DNA of 64,000 bases, taken from Paragemmobacter amnigenus (lineage in GTDB: Bacteria > Pseudomonadota > Alphaproteobacteria > Rhodobacterales > Rhodobacteraceae). The stretch is from the NCBI RefSeq assembly GCF_009908265.2, contig NZ_JAAATX020000001.1, forward strand, positions 310,001-374,000, in the 5' to 3' direction. The notes beneath the pieces are model-generated. The model saw only the letters and a list, made by a program, of their open reading frames with translations. It searched no databases and was not told where the DNA came from. Each line of letters begins with the position of its first letter. The first letter of the stretch is position 1. Below, one piece after another: positions 28,607-38,806 of the stretch. A program made the translations under genes and the position numbers.

Positions 28607-28654
28607 CGTATGTACAGCTGTCTGCACAACCGTCGGCACAGCCGCCGGTACAGC
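28607..28654 (-). repeat. Degenerate 4 x 12-bp tandem array A (TGTRC core)
   Basis: On the minus strand four consecutive 12-mers read GCTGTACCGGCG, GCTGTGCCGACG, GTTGTGCAGACA and GCTGTACATACG. Every unit carries YTGTRC at the same offset. The array begins one base after the amidase stop codon on that strand. A sister array lies at 40543. Confidence 0.7.
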
Positions 28655-28655
28655 G

Positions 28656-30047
28656 TCACATCGGGCAGATACCCACCGCCCCCGGCGCGATGACCGCGCC
28701 CGCCTCCAGCAGCAGGTCCTCGCGCAACTGGTCGGCCAGAAGCTGCACTCCCACAGGCCGCCCCGCATCAAAGCCCGTCGCCAGCGCCAGCCCGGGCAGC
28801 CCCATCAGGGGCGGGGCGATCTGGGGCAACTGCGCCTCGAACACATGGTCGAAATCCGCCGCGCTGCGGACATCCACATTGTTTTCAAAGGGAAAATCAC
28901 CCGATACGGGACACAGGACCAAAGGCCATTCCGCCAGAAACTGCCGCCACAACCGCGTCAACCGCGCCCTGTCGCGCAGGGCATCCATCAGCCCCTCCGC
29001 ATCCAGCGGCGGGCTGATACGGCGGAACTGGTCATAGACGAAAAGGGCATCCGCATCCCCCTCGGCCGCCACCGCCGCCTCCGACGCACGGCGCATGTCG
29101 GCCATCCACAACCGGACCTGCACCGCCACCGCCTCGCGCCAGGGCGGGGTCGGAACCTCCTCCACAACCCATTGTTCCTGCTGCAATTTCCGCGCCACCA
29201 CCAGCAACTCCTCGCACAACCGCGCAGGCACCGCCATCCCGTCGGGCGCCAGACACAGCGCCACCTTCCGCGGCCGCGGCGGCCCCTCCAGCGGGACATC
29301 CTGATGCCACGGATCGCGCGCATCCCGCGCCGCCATCACCCGCAGCGCCAGCCCCAGATCCGCCACCGACCGCGCCAGCGGCCCCGACACCGCCATCAAC
29401 TGCCCGCCCACATGCCGGTCCCCCGCCGTGGCATTGAAGGCCGGCACCCGACCGAGCGAGGGGCGCAGCCCATGCACCCCGCAGGCATAGGCCGGATAGC
29501 GGATCGACCCCGCGATATCCGTGCCATGCGCCACGGACCCCATCCCCGCCGCCACCGCAGCCCCCGCCCCTCCGGAACTCCCCCCCGGCGTAAGCGCGGG
29601 ATTCCAAGGGTTTAACGTCTGTCCATGCAGGCTGTTGCGGGTAAACCAGCGCAGCGAGAAGGCCGGAGTATTGGTCCGTCCCACCACCACGGCCCCGCCG
29701 CGCCGCAGGTTGGCCACCACGGGGCTATCCTCTCCCGCCAGCAACCCCGCCTGCAACCGCAAGCCATTGGTCGTCACCTCGCCCGCCTGATCCACATTCA
29801 CCTTGACCGTCACCGGCACACCGGCCATGGGCCCCGGATCGCCGCCATCCGCCAGCACCGCATCCACCGCCGCCGCCTCGTCCAGCGCGGCCGCATCGCG
29901 CCGCTGCACCACGGCGTTCAGGCGCGCATTCACCTGATCCATCCGCGCGAGAACGGCCCGTGTCACCTCCACCGCCGACACCTCGCGCCCGCGGACCAGC
30001 GCCGCCACCTCGGTCGCCGTCAGTCCGGCCAGTGTCCGCGCATCCAT
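28656..30047 (-). CDS. Amidase signature family protein
   Basis: Serine amidohydrolase with the Ser-cisSer-Lys triad: Lys in PVTVKVNVDQ, the serine-rich GGSSGGAGAAVAAG motif and the nucleophile in GTDIAGSIRYPA. It has 463 residues from the ATG at 30047. Substrate cannot be read from sequence; indole-acetamide, acylamide and allophanate are all handled by this family. Proximity to urease is suggestive, but it is separated from ureD by a 328-bp gap with repeats, so it is probably an independent unit. Confidence 0.9.
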   Translation of the reverse strand: MDARTLAGLTATEVAALVRGREVSAVEVTRAVLARMDQVNARLNAVVQRRDAAALDEAAAVDAVLADGGDPGPMAGVPVTVKVNVDQAGEVTTNGLRLQAGLLAGEDSPVVANLRRGGAVVVGRTNTPAFSLRWFTRNSLHGQTLNPWNPALTPGGSSGGAGAAVAAGMGSVAHGTDIAGSIRYPAYACGVHGLRPSLGRVPAFNATAGDRHVGGQLMAVSGPLARSVADLGLALRVMAARDARDPWHQDVPLEGPPRPRKVALCLAPDGMAVPARLCEELLVVARKLQQEQWVVEEVPTPPWREAVAVQVRLWMADMRRASEAAVAAEGDADALFVYDQFRRISPPLDAEGLMDALRDRARLTRLWRQFLAEWPLVLCPVSGDFPFENNVDVRSAADFDHVFEAQLPQIAPPLMGLPGLALATGFDAGRPVGVQLLADQLREDLLLEAGAVIAPGAVGICPM

Positions 30048-30277
30048 GATGGTCCCCCGCTTTGTGCCCAAAGCCTAGGCAGGCCATGCGCTGCGATCAA
30101 GCGTCGCCATGTGCGATGCGTGACGGCACTGGCGTGGCGTTAATTTATGTGGATAACTGGGCGGCGACAGGGGGGAAAGCGGGTCCGTATTCCTCCGGTT
30201 TATCGCCCTTGTCCGCGGCGGGTATAAGTTGCGAATGGATTGCACCCACCGTGCCGATTGCGGAGACGCTCCGAGAA

Positions 30278-30619
30278 ATGAATCGAATGAAGATGCGGGA
30301 ATTTCCGAAGACCGCCATGAACCGCAAGGCGAGCGACGTTTACGAAGCCGCCTCTACCGGACCGGTCAGCCTGTCCGAACATGGAACGTCGCGTTTTGTC
30401 ATCATGTCGCGACGCTATTTCGACGAGCATTTCGGAATGTCGACCGCACCGGACCAGCCGCCCGTGCCGGAATCGCCCCAGCCGCCCGCCCCTCCGGCTG
30501 CGCCGGCAAAACCCGCGATCGAGCAGGTGCGCATCGAGAACATGGACCTCGACGACGAGGAGGCCCAGCCGCTGGTCGAGGAGCTGGAGCGTCTGATGGG
30601 CGCGCGCGACTGGGGTTGA
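30278..30619 (+). CDS. Phd/YefM-like antitoxin-type protein with Pro-rich C-terminal extension
   Basis: A 113-residue protein whose first half (MREFPKTAMNRKASDVYEAA, then SLSEHGTSRFVIMSRRYFDEHFG) matches the prevent-host-death DNA-binding fold. The second half has a Pro/Ala linker and an acidic C-terminus (NMDLDDEEAQPLVEELERLMG), which in this family binds a toxin. No toxin gene adjoins it. The start is uncertain: ATGs at 30278, 30287 and 30293 are in frame. It could be a stand-alone regulator. Confidence 0.6.
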   Translation: MNRMKMREFPKTAMNRKASDVYEAASTGPVSLSEHGTSRFVIMSRRYFDEHFGMSTAPDQPPVPESPQPPAPPAAPAKPAIEQVRIENMDLDDEEAQPLVEELERLMGARDWG

Positions 30620-30640
30620 GGCCCGCCGCGCGCAACCCGT

Positions 30641-32092
30641 TCAGCCCGCAATGAAATCTGCCAGCACGGCGCGCGTGCCCCGCGCGCCAAGGTCGGCGAG
30701 ATAGGCCGCGAAACAGGCCACCACATCAGGGTTCTGGCCCAGATCGCCGTAAATGTCCGTCATACCCAGCCATGCCGCAGGATCGGCCGCGGCGCGGTGG
30801 GCGACGGATTGCAGACGGTCCCAGTTTGGATCGTTGGGGGCAATCTGCGCGCCGCTGTCCGAAACGCCCATGCAATAGCGGCACCACAGCGCGGATTCGA
30901 GGATCAGCCCCCGCGGCAGCACGCCCCGCGCAAGGTTGTCGGTGATCGAGGGGATGATGAACTTCGGCTGCCGGTTCGACCCGTCAAGGCAGAGCCGCCG
31001 TTCGGTATCGGCCACTTCGGGGTTCGAGAACCGCTCGCGGATCAGCGTGTAATAGGCGTCCAGATCGGTGGCGGGCACTGGGGGAACGATGGGGATGATC
31101 TCGTCCCGCTCCACCTTGTCCAGAAAGCCGGAAATCAGCGGGTCGGCCATCGCCTCGTGCACATATTCGATATCCAGCAGGCCCCCGGGATAGGCGATGA
31201 TCGCGTGGCCCCCGTTCAGGATGCGGATCTTCATCGTCTCGTAGGCGTGGACATGGGGGGTGAAGGTCACGCCCACCTTTTCCAGCGCGGGGCGGCCGGC
31301 GGGGAAGTTGTCCTCGAGCACCCATTGCCGGAAGGGTTCGCAGGTCACCGGCACCGGATCGCCGCCCAGACCGAAGGCTTCGGCCATGGCCCGTTCGCGC
31401 GGGCCGGTGGCGGGGGTGATGCGGTCGACCATGCCGTTCGGAAAGGCGACATGGGCCAGAACCCAGTCGGCCAGCGCCGGATCGGACAAGCGCGCAAGTC
31501 CCGCCACGGCGGCCTGCGTGACATGGCCGTTGCCGGGAAGGTTGTCGCAGGACATGACGGTGAAGGGCGCGATGCCCGCCGCGCGGCGCAGGCGCAGGGC
31601 GGCAAGGATCGCGCCGAAGGCGGTGGCGGGGTGATCGGGGTTCCGCCCGTCGGCCACGATGTCGGCATGGGTCGGGTCGAACCGCCCCGTGGCCGCATCG
31701 ACGTAATAGCCGCCCTCCGTCACCGTCAGCGACACGATGCGGATTTCGGGCCGCGCCATTGCGGCGATCAGGGCGGCGTTGTCGGGCTGCACCTCGATGA
31801 AATCCACCATGGCCCCCACGCGCCGCGCGGTTTTGCCCTTCGGGTCCAGTTCGATGATGGTGGACAGGCAATCCTGCGCCTTCAACGCCTCGCGCATCCG
31901 CGCATCGGGGGCGCGCACGCCCGCGCCGAGGATCGCCCAGTCATGCCCCTCGCCCATGGCGAAGAGGTCGTCCAGATAGACGGCCATATGCGCGCGGTGG
32001 AAATTGCCCAGCCCGATATGCACGATGCCGGGGGTCAGGTTCGACCGGTCATAGGCGGGCTGCGCGACGGGTGCGGTGTGTTGAGCGTTCAT
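30641..32092 (-). CDS. mtlK: Mannitol 2-dehydrogenase (long-chain polyol dehydrogenase)
   Basis: NAD-dependent oxidation of D-mannitol to D-fructose, with activity on related polyols usual in the family. 483 residues: Rossmann start GIVHIGLGNFHRAHMAVYLDDL and the catalytic lysine motif ETMKIRILNGGHA. It is the last gene of the polyol operon, as in the smo-mtl operon of Rhodobacter sphaeroides, where it follows smoS. Here two extra short-chain dehydrogenase genes separate it from smoS. Confidence 0.92.
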   Translation of the reverse strand: MNAQHTAPVAQPAYDRSNLTPGIVHIGLGNFHRAHMAVYLDDLFAMGEGHDWAILGAGVRAPDARMREALKAQDCLSTIIELDPKGKTARRVGAMVDFIEVQPDNAALIAAMARPEIRIVSLTVTEGGYYVDAATGRFDPTHADIVADGRNPDHPATAFGAILAALRLRRAAGIAPFTVMSCDNLPGNGHVTQAAVAGLARLSDPALADWVLAHVAFPNGMVDRITPATGPRERAMAEAFGLGGDPVPVTCEPFRQWVLEDNFPAGRPALEKVGVTFTPHVHAYETMKIRILNGGHAIIAYPGGLLDIEYVHEAMADPLISGFLDKVERDEIIPIVPPVPATDLDAYYTLIRERFSNPEVADTERRLCLDGSNRQPKFIIPSITDNLARGVLPRGLILESALWCRYCMGVSDSGAQIAPNDPNWDRLQSVAHRAAADPAAWLGMTDIYGDLGQNPDVVACFAAYLADLGARGTRAVLADFIAG

Positions 32093-32100
32093 GGCAAGCC

Positions 32101-32889
32101 TCAGACGGATTTGAGCATCCCGCCATCCACGTGGAACGTGGCGCCGGTGCAGTAGCTCGCGCGGGGCGAGCAGAGGAAGACGAAGAAATCGGCCAGTTCC
32201 TCGACCGTGCCGAAGCGGCGGATCGGGGCGTGTTCGTCGGCCACGGATTGGAGATACCCCTCCCAGTCGCCGCCGGTGGGGGCAGAGAGCTGCTTGGCCG
32301 TCTTGACCCAGTCGGGGGTCAGGATCAGGCCGGGGTTCACGGTATTGACGCGGATGTTGTCGCGGATGAATTCCGTCGACATGGTCTTGGACAGCATCAG
32401 GAGTGCCGCCTTGGTCACGTTGTAGATCGGTTCATACCACAGGGGCTGCACCGCGCAGATCGAGGCGTTGTTCAGGATCGCCCCGCCGCCGCGCGTGCGC
32501 ATCATCGGTACCAGCCCGCGCGCAAGTCGCACGGCGGCCATGACATGCAGGTACCAGTAGTCCATCCACTTGTCGTCGGGGGCGTCCATGATCGTCTCGT
32601 TCGATCCGGTGCCCGCGTTGTTCACGAGGATGTCGCAGCCGCCGAAGCCTTCGGTCGCTGAAACCAGCGCGGCGCAGCCTTCAGGCGTTGCCACATCCGC
32701 CGCGACGGCCAGCGCCCTGACGCCGAAATCGGCACGGATGCGGGCGGCCTCGCCCACGGCCCGCGCGCCGTCGCGGGCGGCGAGGATGACGTCCGCGCCC
32801 TCCCGCGCGAAGGCCCGCGCCACGCCAAGGCCGATGCCCACGGACCCGCCCGTGATCACCGCCGTCTTGCCCGTCAGTTGCAGGTCCAT
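32101..32889 (-). CDS. Short-chain dehydrogenase/reductase (SDR 1)
   Basis: 262-residue NAD(P)-dependent oxidoreductase: TGGSVGIGLG cofactor loop, NNAG motif and catalytic YNVTK. It differs clearly from the two SDRs upstream, with MRTRGGGAILNNASICAV in place of the [12 protein letters not shown] block. GAGGGCG precedes the ATG and it begins eight bases after the previous gene. Substrate unknown; a polyol or the corresponding keto-sugar is likely from the operon. Confidence 0.88.
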   Translation of the reverse strand: MDLQLTGKTAVITGGSVGIGLGVARAFAREGADVILAARDGARAVGEAARIRADFGVRALAVAADVATPEGCAALVSATEGFGGCDILVNNAGTGSNETIMDAPDDKWMDYWYLHVMAAVRLARGLVPMMRTRGGGAILNNASICAVQPLWYEPIYNVTKAALLMLSKTMSTEFIRDNIRVNTVNPGLILTPDWVKTAKQLSAPTGGDWEGYLQSVADEHAPIRRFGTVEELADFFVFLCSPRASYCTGATFHVDGGMLKSV

Positions 32890-32896
32890 CGCGCCC

Positions 32897-33658
32897 TCAT
32901 GCCATCCAGTTGCCGCCATCAACGCCGTAACACTGCGCCACGACGTAATCCGCATCGTTTGACGCAAGGAACACCGCCATCCCCGCCACCTCGTCCGGCG
33001 TGCCGAAGCGGCCGAAGGGGACGCCCTGCCCCACGATGCGCTTCTTTTCCCCGACCGGCAGCCCCTCGGCCCGCGCGAAAAGCGCGTCCACGTGATCCCA
33101 CATGTCGCTCTCGATGACGCCCGGCGCGATGGCGTTGACGTTGATTCCATGGGCGATCAGGTTCAGCCCCGCGGATTGCGTGAGCGAGATTACGGCCGCC
33201 TTGGTCGCGCAATAGACCGCGCCCAGCGGTTCGCCGCGGCGGCCCGCCTGCGAGGCCATGTTGATGATCTTGCCGCCCTGCCGCCGCGCGATCATGTGCC
33301 GCGCGACGGCCTGCATCGTGAACAGCGTTCCCGCCACGTTCACCGCAAAGAGGCGGTCATGGCTGTCGCGGGTGATGTCCGGGACGGCGGCAAGGTCGTA
33401 GACGCCCGCATTGTTCACGAGGATGTCGACATGGCCCATGGTTTCAATGGCTTGCGCCACGCCCGCGTCGATGCTGTCCTGCCGCGTCACGTCCATCACG
33501 ATGCCCTGTGCGCCCATGGTCTTTGCGGCGGCGTGCACGCTGTCACCCAGATCGGCCACCGTCACCACCGCGCCCTCGCGCAGGAAGGCACGCGCGAAGG
33601 CCGCGCCGATGCCGCGCGCGCCCCCCGTGATCAATGCCGTCCTGCCCGCAAGCCGCAT
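32897..33658 (-). CDS. Short-chain dehydrogenase/reductase (SDR 2, SmoS paralogue)
   Basis: 253 residues with TGGARGIGAA, NNAG and the YCATK active site. It shares long stretches with the adjacent smoS product ([46 protein letters not shown]) and starts one base after the smoS stop, so it arose by tandem duplication. The substrate-loop region is different (VIESDMWDHVDALFARAE against [18 protein letters not shown]), which suggests a changed polyol specificity. Confidence 0.88.
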   Translation of the reverse strand: MRLAGRTALITGGARGIGAAFARAFLREGAVVTVADLGDSVHAAAKTMGAQGIVMDVTRQDSIDAGVAQAIETMGHVDILVNNAGVYDLAAVPDITRDSHDRLFAVNVAGTLFTMQAVARHMIARRQGGKIINMASQAGRRGEPLGAVYCATKAAVISLTQSAGLNLIAHGINVNAIAPGVIESDMWDHVDALFARAEGLPVGEKKRIVGQGVPFGRFGTPDEVAGMAVFLASNDADYVVAQCYGVDGGNWMA

Positions 33659-33659
33659 C

Positions 33660-34426
33660 TCAGGCCATCCAGTTCCCGCCATCGACGCCGAAGCACTGCG
33701 CGACGATGTATTTCGCCTCGGGCGTGGCAAGGAAGATCGCCATGCCGGTCAGGTCCGCCGCCGTGCCCATCCGCCCGAAGGGGACCGCCGCGCCCACCTC
33801 GCGCTTTTTCTGGCCCAACGGCTTGTTTTCGTATTTCGCGAAGAAGGCATCCACCCCGTCCCAATGTTCGCCATCCACCACGCCCGGCGCGATGGCGTTC
33901 ACGTTGATGCCGTGGGCGACCAGGTTCAGCCCCGCCGACTGGGTAAAGCTGATGACGGCGGCCTTGGTGGCGCAATAGACGGCGACAAGGCCTTCGCCGC
34001 GGCGTCCCGCCTGTGACGCCATGTTGATGATGGTACCACCCTGCCCCCGCGCGATCATGTGGCGTGCGGCGGCCTGCGTGCAGAACATGGTGCCCGCCAC
34101 GTTGACCGCAAACAGGCGGTCGTAATCGGCCCGCGTGATTTCCACGATGGGCGCGGCGGAAAACAGGGCCGCGTTGTTGATCAGGATGTCGAGATGGCCG
34201 AGTTTGCCCACCGCATCGGCAAAGCCCGCGTCGATGCTGTCCTGCCGCGTGACGTCCATCTGCACGGCCACGGCCTGCGGACCCAGCGACCCCGCCGCCT
34301 TTTCAACCGCTTCGGCGTTGATGTCGGCCAGCGCCACACGCGCGCCTTCCGCGATATAGGCGCGGGCGAATTCCAGACCGATGCCCCGCGCGGCCCCCGT
34401 GATCAGCGCGGTCTTTCCCTGAAGTC

Positions 34427-34430
<4 letters not shown>
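33660..34430 (-). CDS. smoS: Sorbitol (D-glucitol) dehydrogenase SmoS
   Basis: SDR that oxidises D-sorbitol to D-fructose and galactitol to tagatose in Rhodobacter. 256 residues: [21 protein letters not shown] active site, and the [14 protein letters not shown] and AVPFGRMG blocks that I recall from the R. sphaeroides enzyme. Its start overlaps the stop of the transporter ATPase gene (ATGA), matching the smoK-smoS arrangement. Confidence 0.88.
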
Positions 34431-35425
<995 letters not shown>

Positions 35426-35432
35426 CTCTTCC

Positions 35433-36263
35433 TCACTTCACCGCGCCGAAGGTCAGGCCGCGGACGAGTTGCTTCTGGCTGAACCAGCCAAGGATCAGGA
35501 TCGGCAGGATGGCCATGGCGCTGGCTGCCGAAAGTTTCGCGTAGAACAGGCCCTGCGGGGCCGAAAAGCTGGCGATGAAGGCCGACAGGGGGGCTGCCTT
35601 GGTCGTGGTCAGGGTGATGGTCCAGAACGCCTCGTTCCACGCAAGGATGATGTTCAGGAGCATGGTCGAGGCGATGCCGGGCAGCGCCATGGGCGTCAGG
35701 ACATAGACGATCTCGTTCCAAAGCGAGGCGCCGTCCATCCGCGCGGCCTCGAGGATTTCGCCGGGGATTTCCTTGAAATAGGTGTAGAGCATCCAGATGA
35801 TGATCGGCAGGTTCATCAGCATCAGCGCGAGGATCAGGCCGAGCTTGGTGTCGAACAGCCCGATCCTCTGGAACACCAGATAGAGCGGGATGAGGACCGC
35901 CACGGCGGGCATCATCTTGGTGGACAGCATCCACATCAGAAGATCCTTCGTCCGCTTGCCCGGCACAAAGGCCATGGACCATGCGGCAGGGATCGCGATG
36001 GCAAGGCCAAGGAGCGTCGAGCCCACGGAAATCACGACGGAATTCCAGAAGAAGCGCGGATAGTCCGAACGGGACCAGACGGTTTCGTAATTCTCCAGCG
36101 TCCAGTCGGCCGAGAGGAATTCCGGCGGCATGGCGACAGCCGAGGCTTCGGTCTTGAAGCTGGTCAGGATCATCCACAGGACGGGGAAGAAGATCACCAG
36201 CGCGACGGACCATGCGGCCAGCGTGGTAAGGAGTGTGCGGCGGGGCGATGCGGCGCGGGCCAT
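35433..36263 (-). CDS. smoG: Polyol ABC transporter permease (second)
   Basis: MalG-type inner-membrane permease of 276 residues with six hydrophobic segments. The EAA-type ATPase-contact loop is [21 protein letters not shown]. It begins 13 bases after the first permease. The symbol rests on synteny with smoEFGK. Confidence 0.87.
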   Translation of the reverse strand: MARAASPRRTLLTTLAAWSVALVIFFPVLWMILTSFKTEASAVAMPPEFLSADWTLENYETVWSRSDYPRFFWNSVVISVGSTLLGLAIAIPAAWSMAFVPGKRTKDLLMWMLSTKMMPAVAVLIPLYLVFQRIGLFDTKLGLILALMLMNLPIIIWMLYTYFKEIPGEILEAARMDGASLWNEIVYVLTPMALPGIASTMLLNIILAWNEAFWTITLTTTKAAPLSAFIASFSAPQGLFYAKLSAASAMAILPILILGWFSQKQLVRGLTFGAVK

Positions 36264-36276
36264 GTTCTGTGTCCCC

Positions 36277-37149
36277 TCAGTTATCCAGGTGCCGCCCGAT
36301 GCCGCGCATCAGGAAGTAGGCGACGATATTGGCAAGGATCACCGCGATGATCCCGCCTGCCGCGGCGCGGCCGATATCCTTGGCCACGATGGCCTGTTTG
36401 AAGATCATGTAGGGCAGCGTGGTGGAGGCAGAGCCGGGCCCGCCTTGGGTGGTGGTGAAGATCTCGCCGAAGATGCCCAGAAGGAAGATGGTCTGGATCA
36501 GGATGACCACCGTGATGGCGCGGGTCAGGTGCGGCAGGATGATGTAGCGGAAGCGGTTGAGGGGCGAGGCCCCGTCCATCTCGGCCGCCTCGAGCTGTTC
36601 CGAGGAGAGCGATTGCAGCGCGGTCAGGAAGATCAGCGTGGCAAAGGGCAGCCATTCCCACGAGACGATGCCGATGACCGACATCAGCGGGTAATTCTCG
36701 AGGAACAGGATGGGTTGCTGGCCGAAGCCGCGGGCGATGGCGGAAAACAGGCCGTTCTGCGGGTGCATGAACAGGTTTTCCCAGATCGAGGCCGCGACGG
36801 GCGGCATGACAAAGAAGGGCGCGATGACGAGGATACGCAGCATCCCCTGCCCCTTCACCGGCTGGTCGATCAGAAGCGCGATCAGGACGCCGAGGATGAC
36901 GGTGATGACGAGGACACCCCCCACCAGCGCCAGCGTGTTGAACAGCGCAAGCCAGAAATCCGGAGCATTCAGGAACCAGAGGTAATGGGTGAACCCGACC
37001 CATCCCGACCGTTCCGGCGTCAGCAGGCGGAAGAAGCGGAACGAGAAATACAGCGTCATGGCCAGCGGTACGATCATCCAGATGAACAGGACAAAGACCG
37101 AAGGGGCCACCATCAGGCGCGCGGCGAGACGGGTGGATTGGGTGGACAT
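36277..37149 (-). CDS. smoF: Polyol ABC transporter permease (first)
   Basis: MalF-type permease of 290 residues with six hydrophobic segments and the contact loop SEQLEAAEMDGASPLNRFRYI. It is separated from the binding-protein gene by 134 bases containing a strong hairpin, so it is probably expressed below the level of smoE. The symbol rests on synteny. Confidence 0.87.
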   Translation of the reverse strand: MSTQSTRLAARLMVAPSVFVLFIWMIVPLAMTLYFSFRFFRLLTPERSGWVGFTHYLWFLNAPDFWLALFNTLALVGGVLVITVILGVLIALLIDQPVKGQGMLRILVIAPFFVMPPVAASIWENLFMHPQNGLFSAIARGFGQQPILFLENYPLMSVIGIVSWEWLPFATLIFLTALQSLSSEQLEAAEMDGASPLNRFRYIILPHLTRAITVVILIQTIFLLGIFGEIFTTTQGGPGSASTTLPYMIFKQAIVAKDIGRAAAGGIIAVILANIVAYFLMRGIGRHLDN

Positions 37150-37241
37150 GGGCTGTCTCCGGAAAAAGGCGCGGGATATCCGGCGGTATGCAGGCAGGGA
37201 TAACCCCCTGCGGCAGACATAACCAATTGGGAATTCGCAGT

Positions 37242-37271
37242 AAAACCGGGGCCGGCCCGAAGGCCGACCCC
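37242..37271 (-). terminator. Attenuator hairpin between smoE and smoF
   Basis: Ten-bp stem GGGGTCGGCC / GGCCGGCCCC (one G-T pair) with a stable TTCG tetraloop, followed on the transcribed strand by GGTTTT. It is positioned to end most transcripts after the binding-protein gene. Confidence 0.7.
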
Positions 37272-37283
37272 AATCCGGGAGGA

Positions 37284-38594
37284 TTACTGGATGTAGCCTG
37301 CGGCCTTCATCTCATCCGTCACGGCGGCCTGAGCCTCGGCCAGCGCTTCGTCAGCGGTCTTCTGGCCTGCAAGGGCGGCCGAGAAGATTTCGCCGACCGT
37401 CGTGCCCAACCCCTGGAATTCGGGGATGGCGACGAACTGCACGCCGACATAGGGAACAGGCTTCACGGTCGGGGCGTTCGGATCGGCCGCGTTGATGCTG
37501 TCCAGCGTCATCTTGGCAAACGGAACCTTGGCATATTCCGGATTCTCGTAAAGCGAGGTGCGCGTGCCCGGAGGAACGTTGGCCCAGCCCTCTTTCGAGG
37601 CGACGAGTTCCAGATATTCCTTGCTGGTTGCCCAGTTCACAAAGGCCTTGGCCGCATCCTGCGCATCCGACGAGGACGGGATCGCCAGCGACCAGGCCCA
37701 GAGCCAGTTGCCGCGCTTGCCCAGCCCGTTGTCGGGTGCCAGCGCAAAGCCCACCTTGTCGGCCACGGTGGAATCCTTGCCCGTCACGAAGGATGCCGCA
37801 ACGGTCGCGTCGATCCACATGCCGCACTTGCCCTGCTGGAACAGGGTCAGGTTTTCGTTGAACCCGTTGTTCGAGGCACCGGCTGGGCCGTAGTTGTTCA
37901 TCAGGTTCAGGTAGAAGTCCAGCGTCGCCTTCCATTCCGGCTGGTCGAACTGGGGGTTCCAGTTTTCATCGAACCACCGCGCGCCGAAGGAGTTGGACAT
38001 GGCGGTCAGGAAGGCCATGTTCTCGCCCCAGCCGGCCTTGCCGCGCAGGCAGACGCCGTTGATGTCCTGATCGCGGTTGGTCATCGCGGCGGCGGCTTTT
38101 TCGATATCGGCCCAGGTCGGCGCGTCGGGCATGGTGAGCCCTGCCGCTTCCATCAGGTCCTTGCGGTACATGACCATCGAGGATTCGCCGTAGAAGGGCG
38201 CGGCATAAAGGTTGCCGTCGACCGTCAGGCCGCCGCGGATGGCGGGAAGCAGGTCGTCCACGTCATATTCGGCGGGCAGGTCGTTGAGCGAGACGAGCCA
38301 GCCCTGCTTGCCCCAGATCGGAACCTCGTAGGTGCCGATGGTCAGCACGTCATACTGGCCGCCACCGGTTGCGATATCGGTGGTCACATTCTGGCGCAGG
38401 ACGTTCTCCTCGAGCGTCACCCACTCGACCTTGATGTCGGGGTGCTTGGCGTAGAAGTCGTCCATCAGGCCCTGCATCCGGATCATGTCGCCGTTGTTCA
38501 CGGTGGCGACGGTGATCGTCGTCTCGGCCAGTGCCGCCCCCGCGAGGGTAAGCGAGACAGTCGCGCCGAGAAGCGCGCGAAGCGTCATTTTCAT
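37284..38594 (-). CDS. smoE: Polyol ABC transporter substrate-binding protein
   Basis: Family 1 extracellular solute-binding protein. The 436-residue precursor has a signal peptide cut near AALAE/TT, followed by ITVATVNNGDMIRMQGLMDDF. I start it at the ATG at 38594, which has GGGAGGATACC upstream. It is the first gene of the polyol operon, with a recognisable promoter and repeat elements just upstream. The symbol rests on gene order. Confidence 0.89.
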   Translation of the reverse strand: MKMTLRALLGATVSLTLAGAALAETTITVATVNNGDMIRMQGLMDDFYAKHPDIKVEWVTLEENVLRQNVTTDIATGGGQYDVLTIGTYEVPIWGKQGWLVSLNDLPAEYDVDDLLPAIRGGLTVDGNLYAAPFYGESSMVMYRKDLMEAAGLTMPDAPTWADIEKAAAAMTNRDQDINGVCLRGKAGWGENMAFLTAMSNSFGARWFDENWNPQFDQPEWKATLDFYLNLMNNYGPAGASNNGFNENLTLFQQGKCGMWIDATVAASFVTGKDSTVADKVGFALAPDNGLGKRGNWLWAWSLAIPSSSDAQDAAKAFVNWATSKEYLELVASKEGWANVPPGTRTSLYENPEYAKVPFAKMTLDSINAADPNAPTVKPVPYVGVQFVAIPEFQGLGTTVGEIFSAALAGQKTADEALAEAQAAVTDEMKAAGYIQ

Positions 38595-38617
38595 TGGTAT
38601 CCTCCCATAGAAGCGAC

Positions 38618-38671
38618 TGAGCATTTAATCGCATAATGAGCAATTACCCATATTCCTGTGCCCCGCGTCAA
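38618..38671 (-). promoter_or_regulatory. Promoter and direct-repeat operator of the polyol operon
   Basis: On the minus strand TTGACG (38666-38671), 17 bases, then GGTAAT (38643-38648) form a good sigma-70-type promoter 49 bases before the smoE start. Immediately downstream of the -10 are two TGCTCA repeats (38637-38642 and 38618-38623) with starts 19 bases apart. Their location at the transcription start suits repression by the SorC-type regulator encoded next door. Confidence 0.55.
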
Positions 38672-38806
38672 GTAGCTTGTTGAGCGGAAATTCAGCAAGC
38701 GGGCAAAAACTCTGCCCGGAAAATGGATAAAGCCTGAAGCACAACACCGAAGCGGGCCGTTGGTTCCCGCCGTTGCACGACGCCGCGGCGCGGCATCGGC
38801 GGGAGG

